Below are positions 1-9,888 of a stretch of 12,268 nt of DNA, piece by piece. Source of the DNA: Basidiobolus heterosporus B8920 (Eukaryota; Basidiobolomycota; Basidiobolomycetes; Basidiobolales; Basidiobolaceae); contig JNET01026183.1 of assembly GCA_000697455.1 (NCBI GenBank), positions 1 through 12,268 on the forward strand, in the 5' to 3' direction. Positions within the stretch are counted from its first letter, which is position 1. The number at the start of each line of letters is the position of its first letter. The notes beneath the pieces were generated by a model, which was not told the DNA's origin, ran no database searches, and worked only from the letters and a program-made list of their open reading frames with translations. A program made the position numbers and the translations under genes.

Positions 1-20
1 ATTTAATAAATCTACAAGTG

Positions 21-79
21 AAAACCACATATTCTTCTAATTCTCCTAATCACTTCCAATAACTCACCAAGTCTCACAA
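21..79. repeat. Imperfect direct repeat, left copy
   Basis: This 59-base segment aligns with 657-715 in the same orientation. It starts with a shared 10-base word (AAAACCACAT), then a shared TAATTCT, then about two thirds identity to a common end CACAA. Two bases missing in one copy are balanced by two extra in the other. The copies are about 636 bases apart. There are no terminal inverted repeats or coding remnants that would name an element. Confidence 0.4.
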
Positions 80-656
80 AAAATGGCAGTTTCATGTGAA
101 GTATCTACCATGTCCAAGTATGCTTAAGTTTCTCTTTTAGGCTTCTAAAGCCCTCTGGGCAATGCATGAAACTTCTTTATCTTACTTGAATTAAGCACAT
201 AAGTATCTTTCATTACACCAATGAAGCTATGAGTGAATTTCACAAGAAATTGATTTGTGAGTATATCAAGGTTAAGATCTGTTGAAATCTAGTTTGTTTA
301 GCAACTAAGCATTAACATCCTTTGGTATATAAATCATAGCTTTTATCTGTGAGATATTTGGTAAAGTTGAAATGTGCAAGATTAGTTTGGCTGAATTGTA
401 CAATTATGAAAATGCAGGATTTATGGGAAATCTTAAACATGCCCTGATGAGCTGAAACCTACACAGTATGTTTGTGGAGTCCTCTAGAAGAGTACATGAT
501 AGCTCCTTTATTTCATTCCAAGAAAGGGTGTAAATACCTTTCTTTGGGAAAGTACAACAACTACTTAATATCCAAAGTCACTTCCAATATCACAATTTTC
601 ACTTCCAACAAGATCTAGTATGAATAATCAAGTGCTAAATTTTGTGTATTTAGACC

Positions 657-715
657 AAAACCACATTCTCCGCTAATTCTACAAACCACATCCAACAGCT
701 CCTAGATCCCCACAA
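657..715. repeat. Imperfect direct repeat, right copy
   Basis: Right-hand partner of the segment at 21-79, in the same orientation and roughly two thirds identical by eye. Another CACTTCCAA-containing piece just before it (579-610) resembles the middle of the left copy, which hints that the region was built by repeated local duplication and then decayed. Confidence 0.4.
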
Positions 716-994
716 CAGCAAGAACACTACTCATAGAGAAAATTCATGGTATGCAAGGAGATTGAGGTTTGGAATGGGTAGCAAAAGGAGCCTATACGCA
801 GAGTACAAAGTAGGTCAAGACCAGGGGGTTAGGCTAATCGAATTAAATTAAAATCAACCATTGAGTTTTGACTAATGTATGGTTAATAAATAGATTAAGG
901 ATTGTTGTTCATTGATAACTTGGTCTAGTGCTGCGGATTTGATATCAAAGGAATGCAACTAGGGTTGTAGAACCGCAATGGCCTTCTCATCAGG

Positions 995-1020
995 TATAAA
1001 GGAGTATGAAGGAGTATAAA
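995..1020 (+). promoter_or_regulatory. Duplicated TATA-like motif in the monooxygenase promoter
   Basis: TATAAA occurs at 995-1000 and again at 1015-1020, each inside a repeated GGAGTAT word. The second copy lies 30 bases before the start codon at 1050, so if it acts as a TATA box the mRNA leader would be very short or start sites would lie close to the ATG. The first copy is a more usual distance away. The role is inferred from position only. Confidence 0.35.
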
Positions 1021-1030
1021 GCAAGAGACA

Positions 1031-1048
1031 ATGGTAAGGAAGATCTAA
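1031..1048 (+). promoter_or_regulatory. Minimal upstream ORF before the monooxygenase
   Basis: An ATG at 1031 opens a five-codon frame (MVRKI) ending in TAA at 1046-1048, one base before the main ATG at 1050. A further 13-codon upstream frame starts at 978 and ends at 1019. If the leader covers them, ribosomes would have to bypass or reinitiate, which would lower translation. Whether they are transcribed is unknown. Confidence 0.3.
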
Positions 1049-1049
1049 A

Positions 1050-2219
1050 ATGTCGTCGTCGATCAAAACTGTAGCCATTATTGGCGGTGGAATAGGTGGA
1101 CTGAATCTGGCTCAGGCCCTCCGTCACTACAACGCAGCAATTAGTGTAACTGTGTACGAGCGAATTGAATCACAAGATCACAAACCTCAAGGATGGCACC
1201 TTGGTATCAACAAATGGGGCTTAGAGTCTCTGAGAGAAGCCAAAATCTCAGGACTGAATAGCATTATTGAAAAAAATCTCGTGACTGGTTTTGTGCTGCA
1301 TAGAGAGCTGGAAAAAGGTGTTAACATCGTTTATAACAAGAAGTTTGTCAGGTACGAGGAGAAAGATGATCGTGTTGAGGCTTTCTTTGAGGACGACTCT
1401 AGCATATCTGCTGATCTGCTGGTCGGCGCTGATGGATGTTGGTCACTTGTTCGGAAGCAACTTGCTCCGAGTATTATGTATAGCCCAGTTGGAGTTTCCA
1501 ACTTTGGTGCAGTTATTAAAGCACCAACTCCTGAGGAGATTCCAACGTTGTATGAAGCACTTTCTTTCGCTATGCTACGAACTTCTTCCCCTACGGGCTA
1601 CAGTGTGTTAATGGGACTGTGTCAAGACGAAGGAGATGAAACGCATTTGTTTTTTGGCCTTTCTTGGCTAGATAGTATTCCTAAAGAGCCTGTGCCGAGC
1701 GAGGCATCAGAGATCATTATATGGGCAAAGCACATTGTGCAAAGTCACTTCCATCCTGAAGTAGCCTTGGTGTTTGATAAAATCTCAGCGCAGGATATTA
1801 TTCTTGGAGGCATTCGTAGAGTACATACCACCAACTACCAAGGGCAGAATCCACTCAGGAATAAACCTCCTCGGCGGGTTACCCTGCTGGGCGATGCGGC
1901 ACATGCAATGACCACTAACAAGGTAAAGTCAGCATATGTAACACGGCAACGTAATGGTATTAATGGAACTTAGGGGATGGGAGCAAACACAGCCCTCAAG
2001 GACTCCATTGATCTGGCCAAGGCTCTGTCACAGGATGATTGGCTGGATGCATTAGCTCAATATGAAGAGATCATGTGGAAGCGAGGCTCTGCTGAAGTAA
2101 AGGATTCACTAACCAACACATATCGAAACCACAACATTGGAATCCAGTTTACTGTAGGCAAGATCTTTATGAAATGTCTTAATGCCGTGTTAACCTGGAG
2201 AAACATGAATCATTACTAG
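1050..2219 (+). CDS. FAD-dependent monooxygenase (aromatic hydroxylase / epoxidase-like family)
   Basis: Two exons, 1050-1922 and 1974-2219, joined across a 51-nt intron (GTAAAG...TTAG, phase 0), give 372 residues. The PF01494-type landmarks are all present. They are the N-terminal Rossmann GGGIGG (residues 12-17), an acidic end of the second strand in VYERIE (Glu37), the DG motif GADG (126-129) before an SLVRKQ helix, and the GD motif GDAAHA (281-286). The glycine-rich loop GMGAN (292-296) is completed only by splicing. Such enzymes use NAD(P)H and O2 to hydroxylate or epoxidise small organic substrates. The substrate cannot be told; the family includes salicylate hydroxylase-like and zeaxanthin epoxidase-like enzymes. 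The usual proline after GDAAHAM is replaced (MTTNKG). No membrane anchor or secretion signal is seen. The gene converges on ATP16, with 150 bases between the stop codons. Confidence 0.88.
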
Positions 2220-2259
2220 CAAGAAGCGCTGAAAGAGAAATGATTTTTAATTAAAGTGA

Positions 2260-2265
2260 TTTATT
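2260..2265 (-). terminator. Poly(A) signal of ATP16
   Basis: AATAAA on the minus strand, about 105 bases beyond the ATP16 stop codon, is the only canonical hexamer in the short convergent spacer shared with the monooxygenase gene. The monooxygenase has no exact AATAAA of its own before the ATP16 coding region. Confidence 0.45.
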
Positions 2266-2369
2266 TGGTACTCCAGTTAAAAATATTTATAATGTTTATG
2301 CAAATTCAAGAACAGACGTGCGTGAAAGGAGAAAGATGAGGTTTTGTTTAGAAGTGTCTTTCTTGCCGT

Positions 2370-3009
2370 TTAAGCGGACTTACCGACAGCGGATTGAAGA
2401 GCTTCGAAGACCTCTTGTTCAATCTTGGCGATCACCTTCTCTTGTTCAGTGGCGTTGGAGCCCAAGATTTGGTTAGCCTTGTCAAGACCCTCCTTAACTG
2501 CTTCGGGGCTGAAGTCTTCGAGAGGGAAAGCCTCAACGGCGTTGATGTTCAGGGTAGAATCAGGGTTAACGATAGCAAAACCACCACTAACGAACCACTT
2601 TTGTGTGTTCTGCTCAGTAATGACTTCCAAAACACCGGGACGAAGTTGTTCGATGGAAGGAACGTGGTTGGCCAAGATACCCATATCACCAGAAGTAGAG
2701 GCAAGGTTAACTTGTTGGACAGCAGTTTTTTTGAAAAGGACCTGCAAGAGATAATTGGGTCAATTGAGACTCTTCAAAGGAAAAAGGACTAAAATTCCTA
2801 CCTGATGAGGAAGAACAAAGTTCAAGACAAGCTTATCGCTAGCAGCAGGAGCATCAGTGGCGTAACCACGAATAGCTAAGAAATATTCATATAAATACTA
2901 TGTCGAGGGCAGGCGATCACTAGTAGATCGACATTATGTGTACAAGGGAGTTATCCTTACCGAAACGAGCAGGTCTGACAGCTCTAGCGGTTCTGGCGAG
3001 GAAGTTCAT
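2370..3009 (-). CDS. ATP16: F1F0-ATP synthase subunit delta, mitochondrial
   Basis: Three exons read leftward: 3009-2961, 2875-2802 and 2741-2370. Introns are 85 nt (2876-2960, phase 1) and 60 nt (2742-2801, phase 0), and the protein is 164 residues, close to yeast Atp16 (160). Residues 1-21 are an Arg-rich presequence (MNFLARTARAVRPARF...) ending R-G-Y before ATDAP, an R-3 type processing site. The mature part starts with the family beta-sandwich: LNFVLPHQ (34-41), then SGDMGILANHVP and EQLRPGVLEV. It ends in a two-helix hairpin rich in Glu/Lys/Ala. This subunit (bacterial epsilon homologue) sits in the central stalk and couples gamma and the c-ring to the beta catalytic sites. The start is fixed because the upstream exon supplies the presequence and restores frame. 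It is divergent from ATP2, which encodes a partner subunit. Confidence 0.95.
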
Positions 3010-3514
3010 AGCGATAAACTACAGATACAATGAGTCTTCTACAAACAGTGGTTGATAAAAGAGGGTAGGCTATAGGCCAGTAACGCAAATCTTTTTGGTG
3101 CTTCGAAAAAATTCCTATAACTCACAATGTTATTACACAACTCAGCTCACCCCTCCCATCGTCAGATTTCCCCAGAAATTGAGCTCCCCATGACAAATAG
3201 AATGAGTAACATTTGAGTTGGGTTTTGCAAAAGATCTATCATTTCCAACCAATCATCATGCCAGGACGGGCAGCTTGTGTAAACCCATCCATCTTCCACT
3301 CTTCCCCCAATTGACCTCGAATCCCCCTAGTTCTAGTCAACCAGCATAGAAATAAGCCCCAGTTTCCCCATCACCACTACCCCACCCAAATCAGTACTCA
3401 GGCCGAGATTGGGCGCCCAGTCACTGCAAATTGATGGACTTGTAATTTCAAAAGTATTCTTGCTGTCCTTCTCTTCCTGCACATTTTGCTTCTCTTAGCT
3501 TGAGTCCAATAGCT
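3010..3514. promoter_or_regulatory. Shared divergent promoter region of ATP16 and ATP2
   Basis: This 505-base spacer separates the start codons of two F1-ATP synthase subunit genes transcribed in opposite directions. It has four CCAAT pentamers: plus strand at 3249-3253 (CCAATCA), 3307-3311 and 3506-3510, and minus strand at 3408-3412. CCAAT is the core bound by the HAP/NF-Y complex, a known activator of respiratory genes in fungi. About one pentamer would be expected by chance over both strands. No clear TATAAA is seen. No convincing coding frame lies inside; the open minus-strand frame reaching in from 3733 does not resemble a protein. That one spacer drives both genes is inferred from geometry. 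Confidence 0.6.
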
Positions 3515-5184
<1,670 letters not shown>

Positions 5185-5296
5185 TTCCACGTTGCTTCCA
5201 AATATTCATAACAATCGAATTGTGTTCGCTTATTTCTCTTTATTCATCGATTTCACTACTGATTTCACTACTTCGTAGCTCACTTCTAAATACATC

Positions 5297-5302
5297 AATA
5301 AA
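5297..5302 (+). terminator. Poly(A) signal of ATP2
   Basis: AATAAA lies about 112 bases past the ATP2 stop codon and before the G-rich tracts of the convergent spacer. It is the only exact plus-strand hexamer between the two stop codons that I could find. Confidence 0.5.
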
Positions 5303-5338
5303 CTCAACCCATCACAGCTGTTTCGACATCAAAATGAA

Positions 5339-5344
5339 TTTATT
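5339..5344 (-). terminator. Poly(A) signal of the Ofd1/Tpa1 gene
   Basis: AATAAA read on the minus strand, about 110 bases after that gene's stop codon. It lies only about 37 bases from the ATP2 signal on the other strand, so the two convergent transcripts probably end close together or overlap at their tails. Confidence 0.45.
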
Positions 5345-5363
5345 ATCGTTCCGAGACAATGCG

Positions 5364-5382
5364 GTAGGGTAGGGTGGGTTAG
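5364..5382 (+). repeat. G-rich telomere-like tract, first copy
   Basis: Plus strand reads GGTAGGGTAGGGTGGGTTAG here or one base either side: four closely spaced G-runs with 1-2 base loops, ending GGGTTAG. It fits a G-quadruplex pattern with at least two tetrads and resembles degenerate TTAGGG repeats. It lies between the two convergent stop codons, in DNA that would be C-rich in the Ofd1/Tpa1 3' UTR. Confidence 0.5.
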
Positions 5383-5410
5383 AAAAACATTATTAACAAA
5401 AACCACTTCA

Positions 5411-5431
5411 GGAAGGGTAGGGTTAGGGTTT
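5411..5431 (+). repeat. G-rich telomere-like tract, second copy
   Basis: Contains GGGTAGGGTTAGGGTTT preceded by GGAA, giving four G-runs, of which the last two are perfect TTAGGG steps. It lies 23 bases past the Ofd1/Tpa1 stop codon, so the transcript would carry AAACCCTAACCCTACCC. It is too short and internal to be a telomere; it may be a scar of telomere-type repair or a protein-binding site. Confidence 0.55.
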
Positions 5432-5454
5432 AAATTCTATGAATGAAAGAACGC

Positions 5455-7226
5455 TTATTGCTCAAGTTCTTCTGGTGAGAGTTCATATTCAAATGCAACA
5501 TCCCATCGAGATCCAGGAGCCAGACTACTAACATATTTGGTGAATTTCAGGATTTCTTCATCTCTCAACACCAAGCTAAGTACGTTGCGGCCAGCAGAGA
5601 TGGTCAACAAAGCACCGTCCTCCTCAGGACCCGCTGACTTGTATACTGCTGGGTCTTCTGAGGAATCCTGCGCCATATAGCACTCATAACCACCAACTTC
5701 GTCACTCTCCCATTTTTCCACATCCTTCTCGTTAGCAGAAGTAGCCATGCACAAAGTAACATCGAGGATCGAGCGGGAAGAGTCGGCAGTAGCAAGAGTA
5801 TAATCCAATCCAGGGCGCATACGACGGGCTTGGCCACGGTATCCCTTGACGACAAGTTGAGTTACCAATGCCAACCAACGACGGAAAGCCATTGAGGGGA
5901 AAAGTGAATTCTGTAATTCGCCCATCATCTTGGTGGTTGGTTCATTTTCATCAGGCAAAGTACTATCGAGAGCCAAGAAACGATGCTTGTGAGCAGGGCC
6001 CATAGCTCTCCATTGTCCACGCTCACCAGTACCGTGTTGAGGGATCTTGGGTAGGGTCAAGCCATCTTGTTCATCTGCTTCAAAGGTGTGCTTCAAGAGC
6101 TCCTTGGCGAATTCTTCCTTAAGGAAATCAACCAATTGAATGGAGGATTCTTCGACAAACTTCTCAGACACTTGCTTAAGAACATTGATGTCCAGGTATT
6201 TCACGTTCAACCATTTTGAAAGCTCAGTAAGGTCCTCCTCAAAAAGTCCTTCAAGAGCCTCATCTTCCACCACGCTCTCATAGAGCTTGAATGGATTCAA
6301 AGCGTCAGCAGCTTCCTATACAGATTAGGTTAATAACTATTCAATCCACACAGGCATAGAATATTATTCAATGTACCTGTAATTGTTGCAGAGAAGAGAG
6401 GGACTCTCCTGGTTGCTTGTCAGCCACATAACCTTCTTCACCTTCTTGGGGAATATGGAACCAGCCTTGAATACTTAATCTGGGACTGTCAACAACAACC
6501 TCTTCGACGGAATGGAAGGAATGGCCAGGTTGAACTGTGAAGAATACTAATTGATTCCACTTGGCTGGGACAGAGCGAGTTGGGCAAACAGCAGGAGCAC
6601 CCTTCTCTACTACGGGGTAGAGTTCCAAGGCACCACCGTTTTCAACTGGCCAGGGCTGGTCAGGATCAGGCATATAAAGAATATAAGAGACCCTTCTAGT
6701 ACCGATAACATCATCGTGATTAAGAAGATGACAGCCATTACGATAAATGTTAGTGCTCATATCAGTTTTGGATCTAGACAAGGGTCCGCAGCCGGTTACT
6801 TCAGATACGAAATCGCGGAACTCGTCGGAATAAATGGCATTACGAAGTTGAAGTAAGGAAGGAAGCTGGGCTAGCTCTTCAGCGGGAAGGCCATCCATGT
6901 TGCTCAAGTCACCAGTTTGCCATACCTAAGAATCCGGGTTAAAGTCCGAGGTCGTCTCGTTAAACTCACGGATCAACACTTACCTTGTAGATATCAGTTT
7001 CCTTCACAGTGAAATGGAGCTTGTTCAAGATTTCGTCTCTAACATTTCTCAGAAGCTGGTCATCACAGAGTTTGTCAATCCTGCAGTGCAAGTAGGGACT
7101 GGACTCAGCATGCTCCTTTGCTAGTTTTTCCCGATTCTCCTTGGATAATAATCCTGGGTAGAATGTATCAGTGATGGGTACATCAGTACGACTGCGTTTA
7201 CGAGATTCAGCTTCGTGGTCAGTCAT
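5455..7226 (-). CDS. TPA1: 2-oxoglutarate/Fe(II) prolyl hydroxylase of the Ofd1/Tpa1/OGFOD1 family
   Basis: Three exons read leftward: 7226-6984, 6925-6377 and 6315-5455. Both introns are phase 0 (58 and 61 nt). The 550-residue product is near S. pombe Ofd1 (about 515) and human OGFOD1 (542). A basic SRKRSR cluster at 8-13 could be a nuclear signal. The catalytic double-stranded beta-helix holds iron ligands His151 and Asp153 (NHDDVIGT) and His219 (SFHSVEEV), with Arg230 (RLSIQGW) placed to bind 2-oxoglutarate. Residues from about 265 form the second, non-catalytic C-terminal domain of the family, ending in acidic helices. Relatives hydroxylate a proline of ribosomal protein uS12 (Rps23), affecting stop-codon fidelity, and S. 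pombe Ofd1 also controls degradation of the sterol/hypoxia factor Sre1. Which role applies here is not visible. All catalytic residues are intact. Confidence 0.94.
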
Positions 7227-7669
7227 CGTACAGAGAAGGGATTAGTGAGAGTTTCAAATGTCTGTCCGTGAAATCAGACATTCTTATTCACTCTTGTGCA
7301 AGCTGGTAGAGATTGGCCTGAAATGATTGGGTAGCACGTTTTTTTCGAAGCTATCAAACCAGCTACGTGAATAATAGATGGATCTAGAGATATGAATCTA
7401 GACATGTCTGGACTTCCTAATACGGTTAAAAGTTAAATGATTTCAAGATGGTGTGTTGTTGGTGTGTTGTTGTAGATGCAAAGAAACCAAATTGTTCGCG
7501 GCTATTCGACAAAGGTTCAAAGAAAATACCGATACAAATCCGGATTTCCAAACTGGAAAACCATCGACAAACCAAGATTCACTCTGGATTCGTCTTTTCT
7601 CTAAATAGAATATCTGGAACTCGACCCGCATTCCTGGCTCGCATTGCTGCCGATCAATATCAATGATTC
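7227..7669. other. Spacer between TPA1 start and ECM31 3' end
   Basis: About 440 bases upstream of the Ofd1/Tpa1 start, presumably its promoter. Seen here: a 10-base perfect palindrome AGACATGTCT at 7400-7409, a twofold repeat of GTGTGTTGTTG at 7451-7472, and no TATAAA near the start codon. Small open frames on both strands (62-72 codons, around 7443-7666) have low-complexity composition and resemble no family I know, so I do not call a gene. Confidence 0.5.
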
Positions 7670-7675
7670 TTTATT
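7670..7675 (-). terminator. Poly(A) signal of ECM31
   Basis: AATAAA on the minus strand, 36 bases beyond the ECM31 stop codon, in good position for 3' end formation. Confidence 0.5.
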
Positions 7676-7710
7676 ATGCTAATTTACATCACAGCCATTT
7701 AATCATCATT

Positions 7711-9026
7711 TTACTCCTGCTGCTTAATATATTCTAAGAACTTCTCCTCCTCGTCCTTCTTCATTGGATAGCAATGCTCCTGGGAGGGAAACTTCCGAGA
7801 TCTGACTTCTTCGCAGTACTCGCTGATGGCTTTGGTAATGGTTTGATCCAAGTTGAGGTACTTCTTGCAGAATCTATAGGGGATCTCGTTTTAGCGTGGA
7901 GGAAAATACCGACAATGAATTCAAACTGTACCTGGGTGTGAATCTGTCGAATACACCAATCATGTCGTTGAGAACAAGCACTTGACCGGAACAGCCATTT
8001 CCGCATCCAATACCGATGGTGGGAATTGTCAGTTGCTTTGTAATATATGTGGCCACTGGTTCAGGAATGGCCTCCAACACAATGGCAAAACATCCGGCTT
8101 CTTGAACCGCTAGAGCATCTTCCAATACACTCAACGCCTAGATAATCAGTGGCTCAGTTGGTTTTTGCCAGGTAAAAATAACTAGGGCGGTAGTATTCTT
8201 ACCTGTTCCATGGTTTTGCCTTGAACTCTAAAACCGCCCAAAGCGTTATGTCTCTGTGGTGTTAATCCAATATGACCCAAAACGGGAATTCCAACACTTG
8301 TGATGCGTTTAATCGTCTCCTTCATTTCAACACCACCTTCAAGTTTAATCGCCTAAAAGATGGATAATTGAAAGGTTAACTCTCCGGGATTTACTAGTCA
8401 ACCTCAAGATTCTGCCCACCTCAGCATTACCCTCCTTAATGAAGCGCAAAGCGTTTTGAACAGCTAATTCTGGGGACACTTCATAACTCCCAAAAGGTAA
8501 GTCGCATACGCGGAACGGTGCTTTAGCTCCTCTACCTACTGCGCGACTGTGATGCAACATTTCCTACCAATAGTAGAGGTCACATGTCAAAGTCGAACTC
8601 TCAACCATTCAAAGGCTACGACAAATAGAAAGGATTTCTTACATCAATTGTGATTTCTGTGGTCGAGTTGTAGCCTAAAGTAACCATGGCAAGAGAATCG
8701 CCCACCAATGTCATGTCAATGCCGCCTTTGTCAGCTAAAAGTCCGCTAGGATAATCCTGGGCAGTAAGCATGGTAATGGGCTTGTTTGAAGCGTACAATT
8801 TCTTTATGGTATTTATGGTAACTTTGGGTCTGTCTGTCAAGTTTAGTGGCAGATTAGTCAAATGTAGAGTACAAGTTCAATACTTAGTGTTTGTTATACC
8901 TTCACTAGCGGCTGTGATAGGAACAGAGCTGTAAGCTCTCGATAGGGAGGGGTTATGTGAACGACATCTTCCCAACTGTGGTAATAGAGTGCGTAGAGAA
9001 AGGTTGGACAAACGAAAAGCGGACAT
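7711..9026 (-). CDS. ECM31: Ketopantoate hydroxymethyltransferase, mitochondrial (pantothenate synthesis)
   Basis: Six exons read leftward: 9026-8900, 8833-8643, 8563-8420, 8352-8203, 8137-7932 and 7873-7711. The five introns are 58-79 nt and the product is 326 residues, close to yeast Ecm31 (312). The enzyme moves a hydroxymethyl group from 5,10-methylene-tetrahydrofolate to 2-oxoisovalerate, the first committed step to pantothenate and CoA. PanB landmarks: LVGDSLAMV with Mg-ligand Asp88, DLPFGSYE with Asp127, IKLEGG with Lys157 and Glu159, [13 protein letters not shown] strand in exon 4, and [10 protein letters not shown] with likely base Glu226. Residues 1-32 are an Arg/Ser/Leu presequence ending R-A-Y before SSVP, so matrix targeting is likely; the start at 9026 is chosen because it supplies this presequence in frame. 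The exon 1/2 join (Glu42-Asp43) uses the first of two AGs four bases apart; the second would break the frame. Confidence 0.93.
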
Positions 9027-9127
9027 AACAACAAGTCAAGGATATCTACGGGTATCTGTGGAATAAATGAACCGGACAACGGAAACCTCCACTGTCCCAA
9101 CTTTTCCTGATGATCCTTATGTATCAC

Positions 9128-9175
9128 AAAATCCACGACAAAATCCACGACAAAATCCACGACAAAATCCACGAC
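9128..9175. repeat. Tandem repeat, 4 x 12 bp
   Basis: Four exact copies of AAAATCCACGAC with a two-base partial copy to the left, about 100 bases upstream of the ECM31 start codon. The copies are identical, so the array is young or kept uniform by slippage. The unit length is a multiple of three, so an overlapping minus-strand frame reads it as repeated VVDF, but that frame is not a convincing gene. Confidence 0.9.
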
Positions 9176-9200
9176 CCGGCTCGAATTTTCATATTTCTTA

Positions 9201-9398
9201 ATGGTCAGCATATTTCTGAATAGAAAATTTTCTCCATCATTTCGTTCTGTTTTTTCTCAGATTTCAAATAGGCCGATTTTCCCGGTACGACGACTCCGAA
9301 TATTGCCAACGTTTATGGCTGAGCTTTCTAATCCGAGCTCATTAATTTCCAAAATGGGTGGAAGACGTTTCATGAAGTTGTACAGAAAAGCCAACTAG
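9201..9398 (+). CDS. Doubtful small basic ORF, 65 codons
   Basis: An ATG-initiated frame of 65 residues, about 175 bases upstream of and divergent from ECM31. It is rich in Arg, Ser and Phe, nearly free of acidic residues in its first 39, and ends GGRRFMKLYRKAN. The N-terminus would pass as a mitochondrial presequence (MVSIFLNRKFSPSFRSVFSQ). A pyrimidine tract followed by CAG at 9250-9260 could be a splice acceptor, so this may be part of a longer spliced gene. I recognise no family; chance is a real alternative. It could also be transcribed leader of another RNA. Confidence 0.2.
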   Translation: MVSIFLNRKFSPSFRSVFSQISNRPIFPVRRLRILPTFMAELSNPSSLISKMGGRRFMKLYRKAN

Positions 9399-9674
9399 GA
9401 TCATTGCAAAGTGTATAACGACCCTCCTTTCACTAGTTCGCCTTGTCCAGCTGAACACAAAGCGACTAAATCAGTGAGCGAAACTTCAACTAGCCATGTC
9501 AAAGGTCGTACCACAAACACCTGGATGCTGTATTTGTGTGTGTCCGTTACTTTCCCACGGACGGACATTCAATCCGGATTGGAGTATAACTGAATACTGT
9601 CGCTCAGGTATGATATATTCTGAAAATAACTATTCAGATTCCACCGATATCGAGTGAGTTGTGAGTGAGCTCAA

Positions 9675-9722
9675 CTGAATGGTCCCCTACCCGAATGGTC
9701 CCCTACCCGAATGGTCCCCTAC
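9675..9722. repeat. Tandem repeat, 3 x 16 bp
   Basis: Three head-to-tail copies of CCGAATGGTCCCCTAC, identical except for one base at position 2 of the first copy. The array ends 166 bases before the HAT1 start codon, so it lies in the HAT1 promoter. Each unit carries CCCCT, the reverse of AGGGG, a core bound by C2H2 zinc-finger stress regulators in yeasts; that link is only suggestive. Confidence 0.9.
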
Positions 9723-9888
9723 CATTGAGAGATCTCTGGTGGACCCTAGAGTAAACAAAATGAAGAGGAGCTTGACAAATCAATATGATCTAAATTTCTA
9801 CTTGTTAAATATCCCCTCTTCTTTTGAATAAACAAAGAGGTACCAAGTTTAAACCACACCGCTACTTTGAAAGTTTAACCATTTCCCC

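Larger units (their letters stand above)
1..1049. other. Gene-free AT-rich intergenic region
   Basis: No open frame of useful length, no splice-linked coding pattern and no RNA gene can be recognised on either strand. The stretch is AT-rich. It holds a degenerate pair of direct repeats (21-79 and 657-715) and scattered copies of the word CACTTCCAA near 51, 579 and 600. Its last 80 bases are probably the promoter and leader of the downstream monooxygenase gene. It may be an eroded duplication or ordinary spacer; the sequence does not say which. Confidence 0.6.
9027..9888. other. Divergent spacer between ECM31 and HAT1
   Basis: An 862-base region between two divergent start codons. It contains a 4 x 12-bp tandem repeat near ECM31, a doubtful 65-codon frame at 9201-9398, a second short frame (60 codons, 9411-9593) with no recognisable similarity, and a 3 x 16-bp tandem repeat near HAT1. 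It must hold both promoters. No TATAAA stands close to either start codon. Confidence 0.5.

Noticed and set aside
1030-1040. ATG followed by GTAAGG, looking like a splice donor in the monooxygenase leader
   Set aside because: No acceptor downstream gives a better protein, and the frame from 1050 already contains the complete FAD-binding N-terminus.
2394-2792. 132- and 109-codon plus-strand frames over ATP16
   Set aside because: Antisense shadows of the ATP16 third exon, which has clear delta-subunit sequence.
5411-5431. True telomere or chromosome end
   Set aside because: Only a few TTAGGG-like units, flanked on both sides by ordinary conserved genes.
7400-7409. AGACATGTCT palindrome resembling a p53 half-site
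   Set aside because: A single 10-base match is expected by chance at this scale, and fungi have no canonical p53. Noted only as a palindrome.
7443-7666. Opposed 62- and 72-codon frames upstream of TPA1
   Set aside because: Low-complexity starts from the GTGTGTTGTTG repeat, no splice context and no family resemblance.
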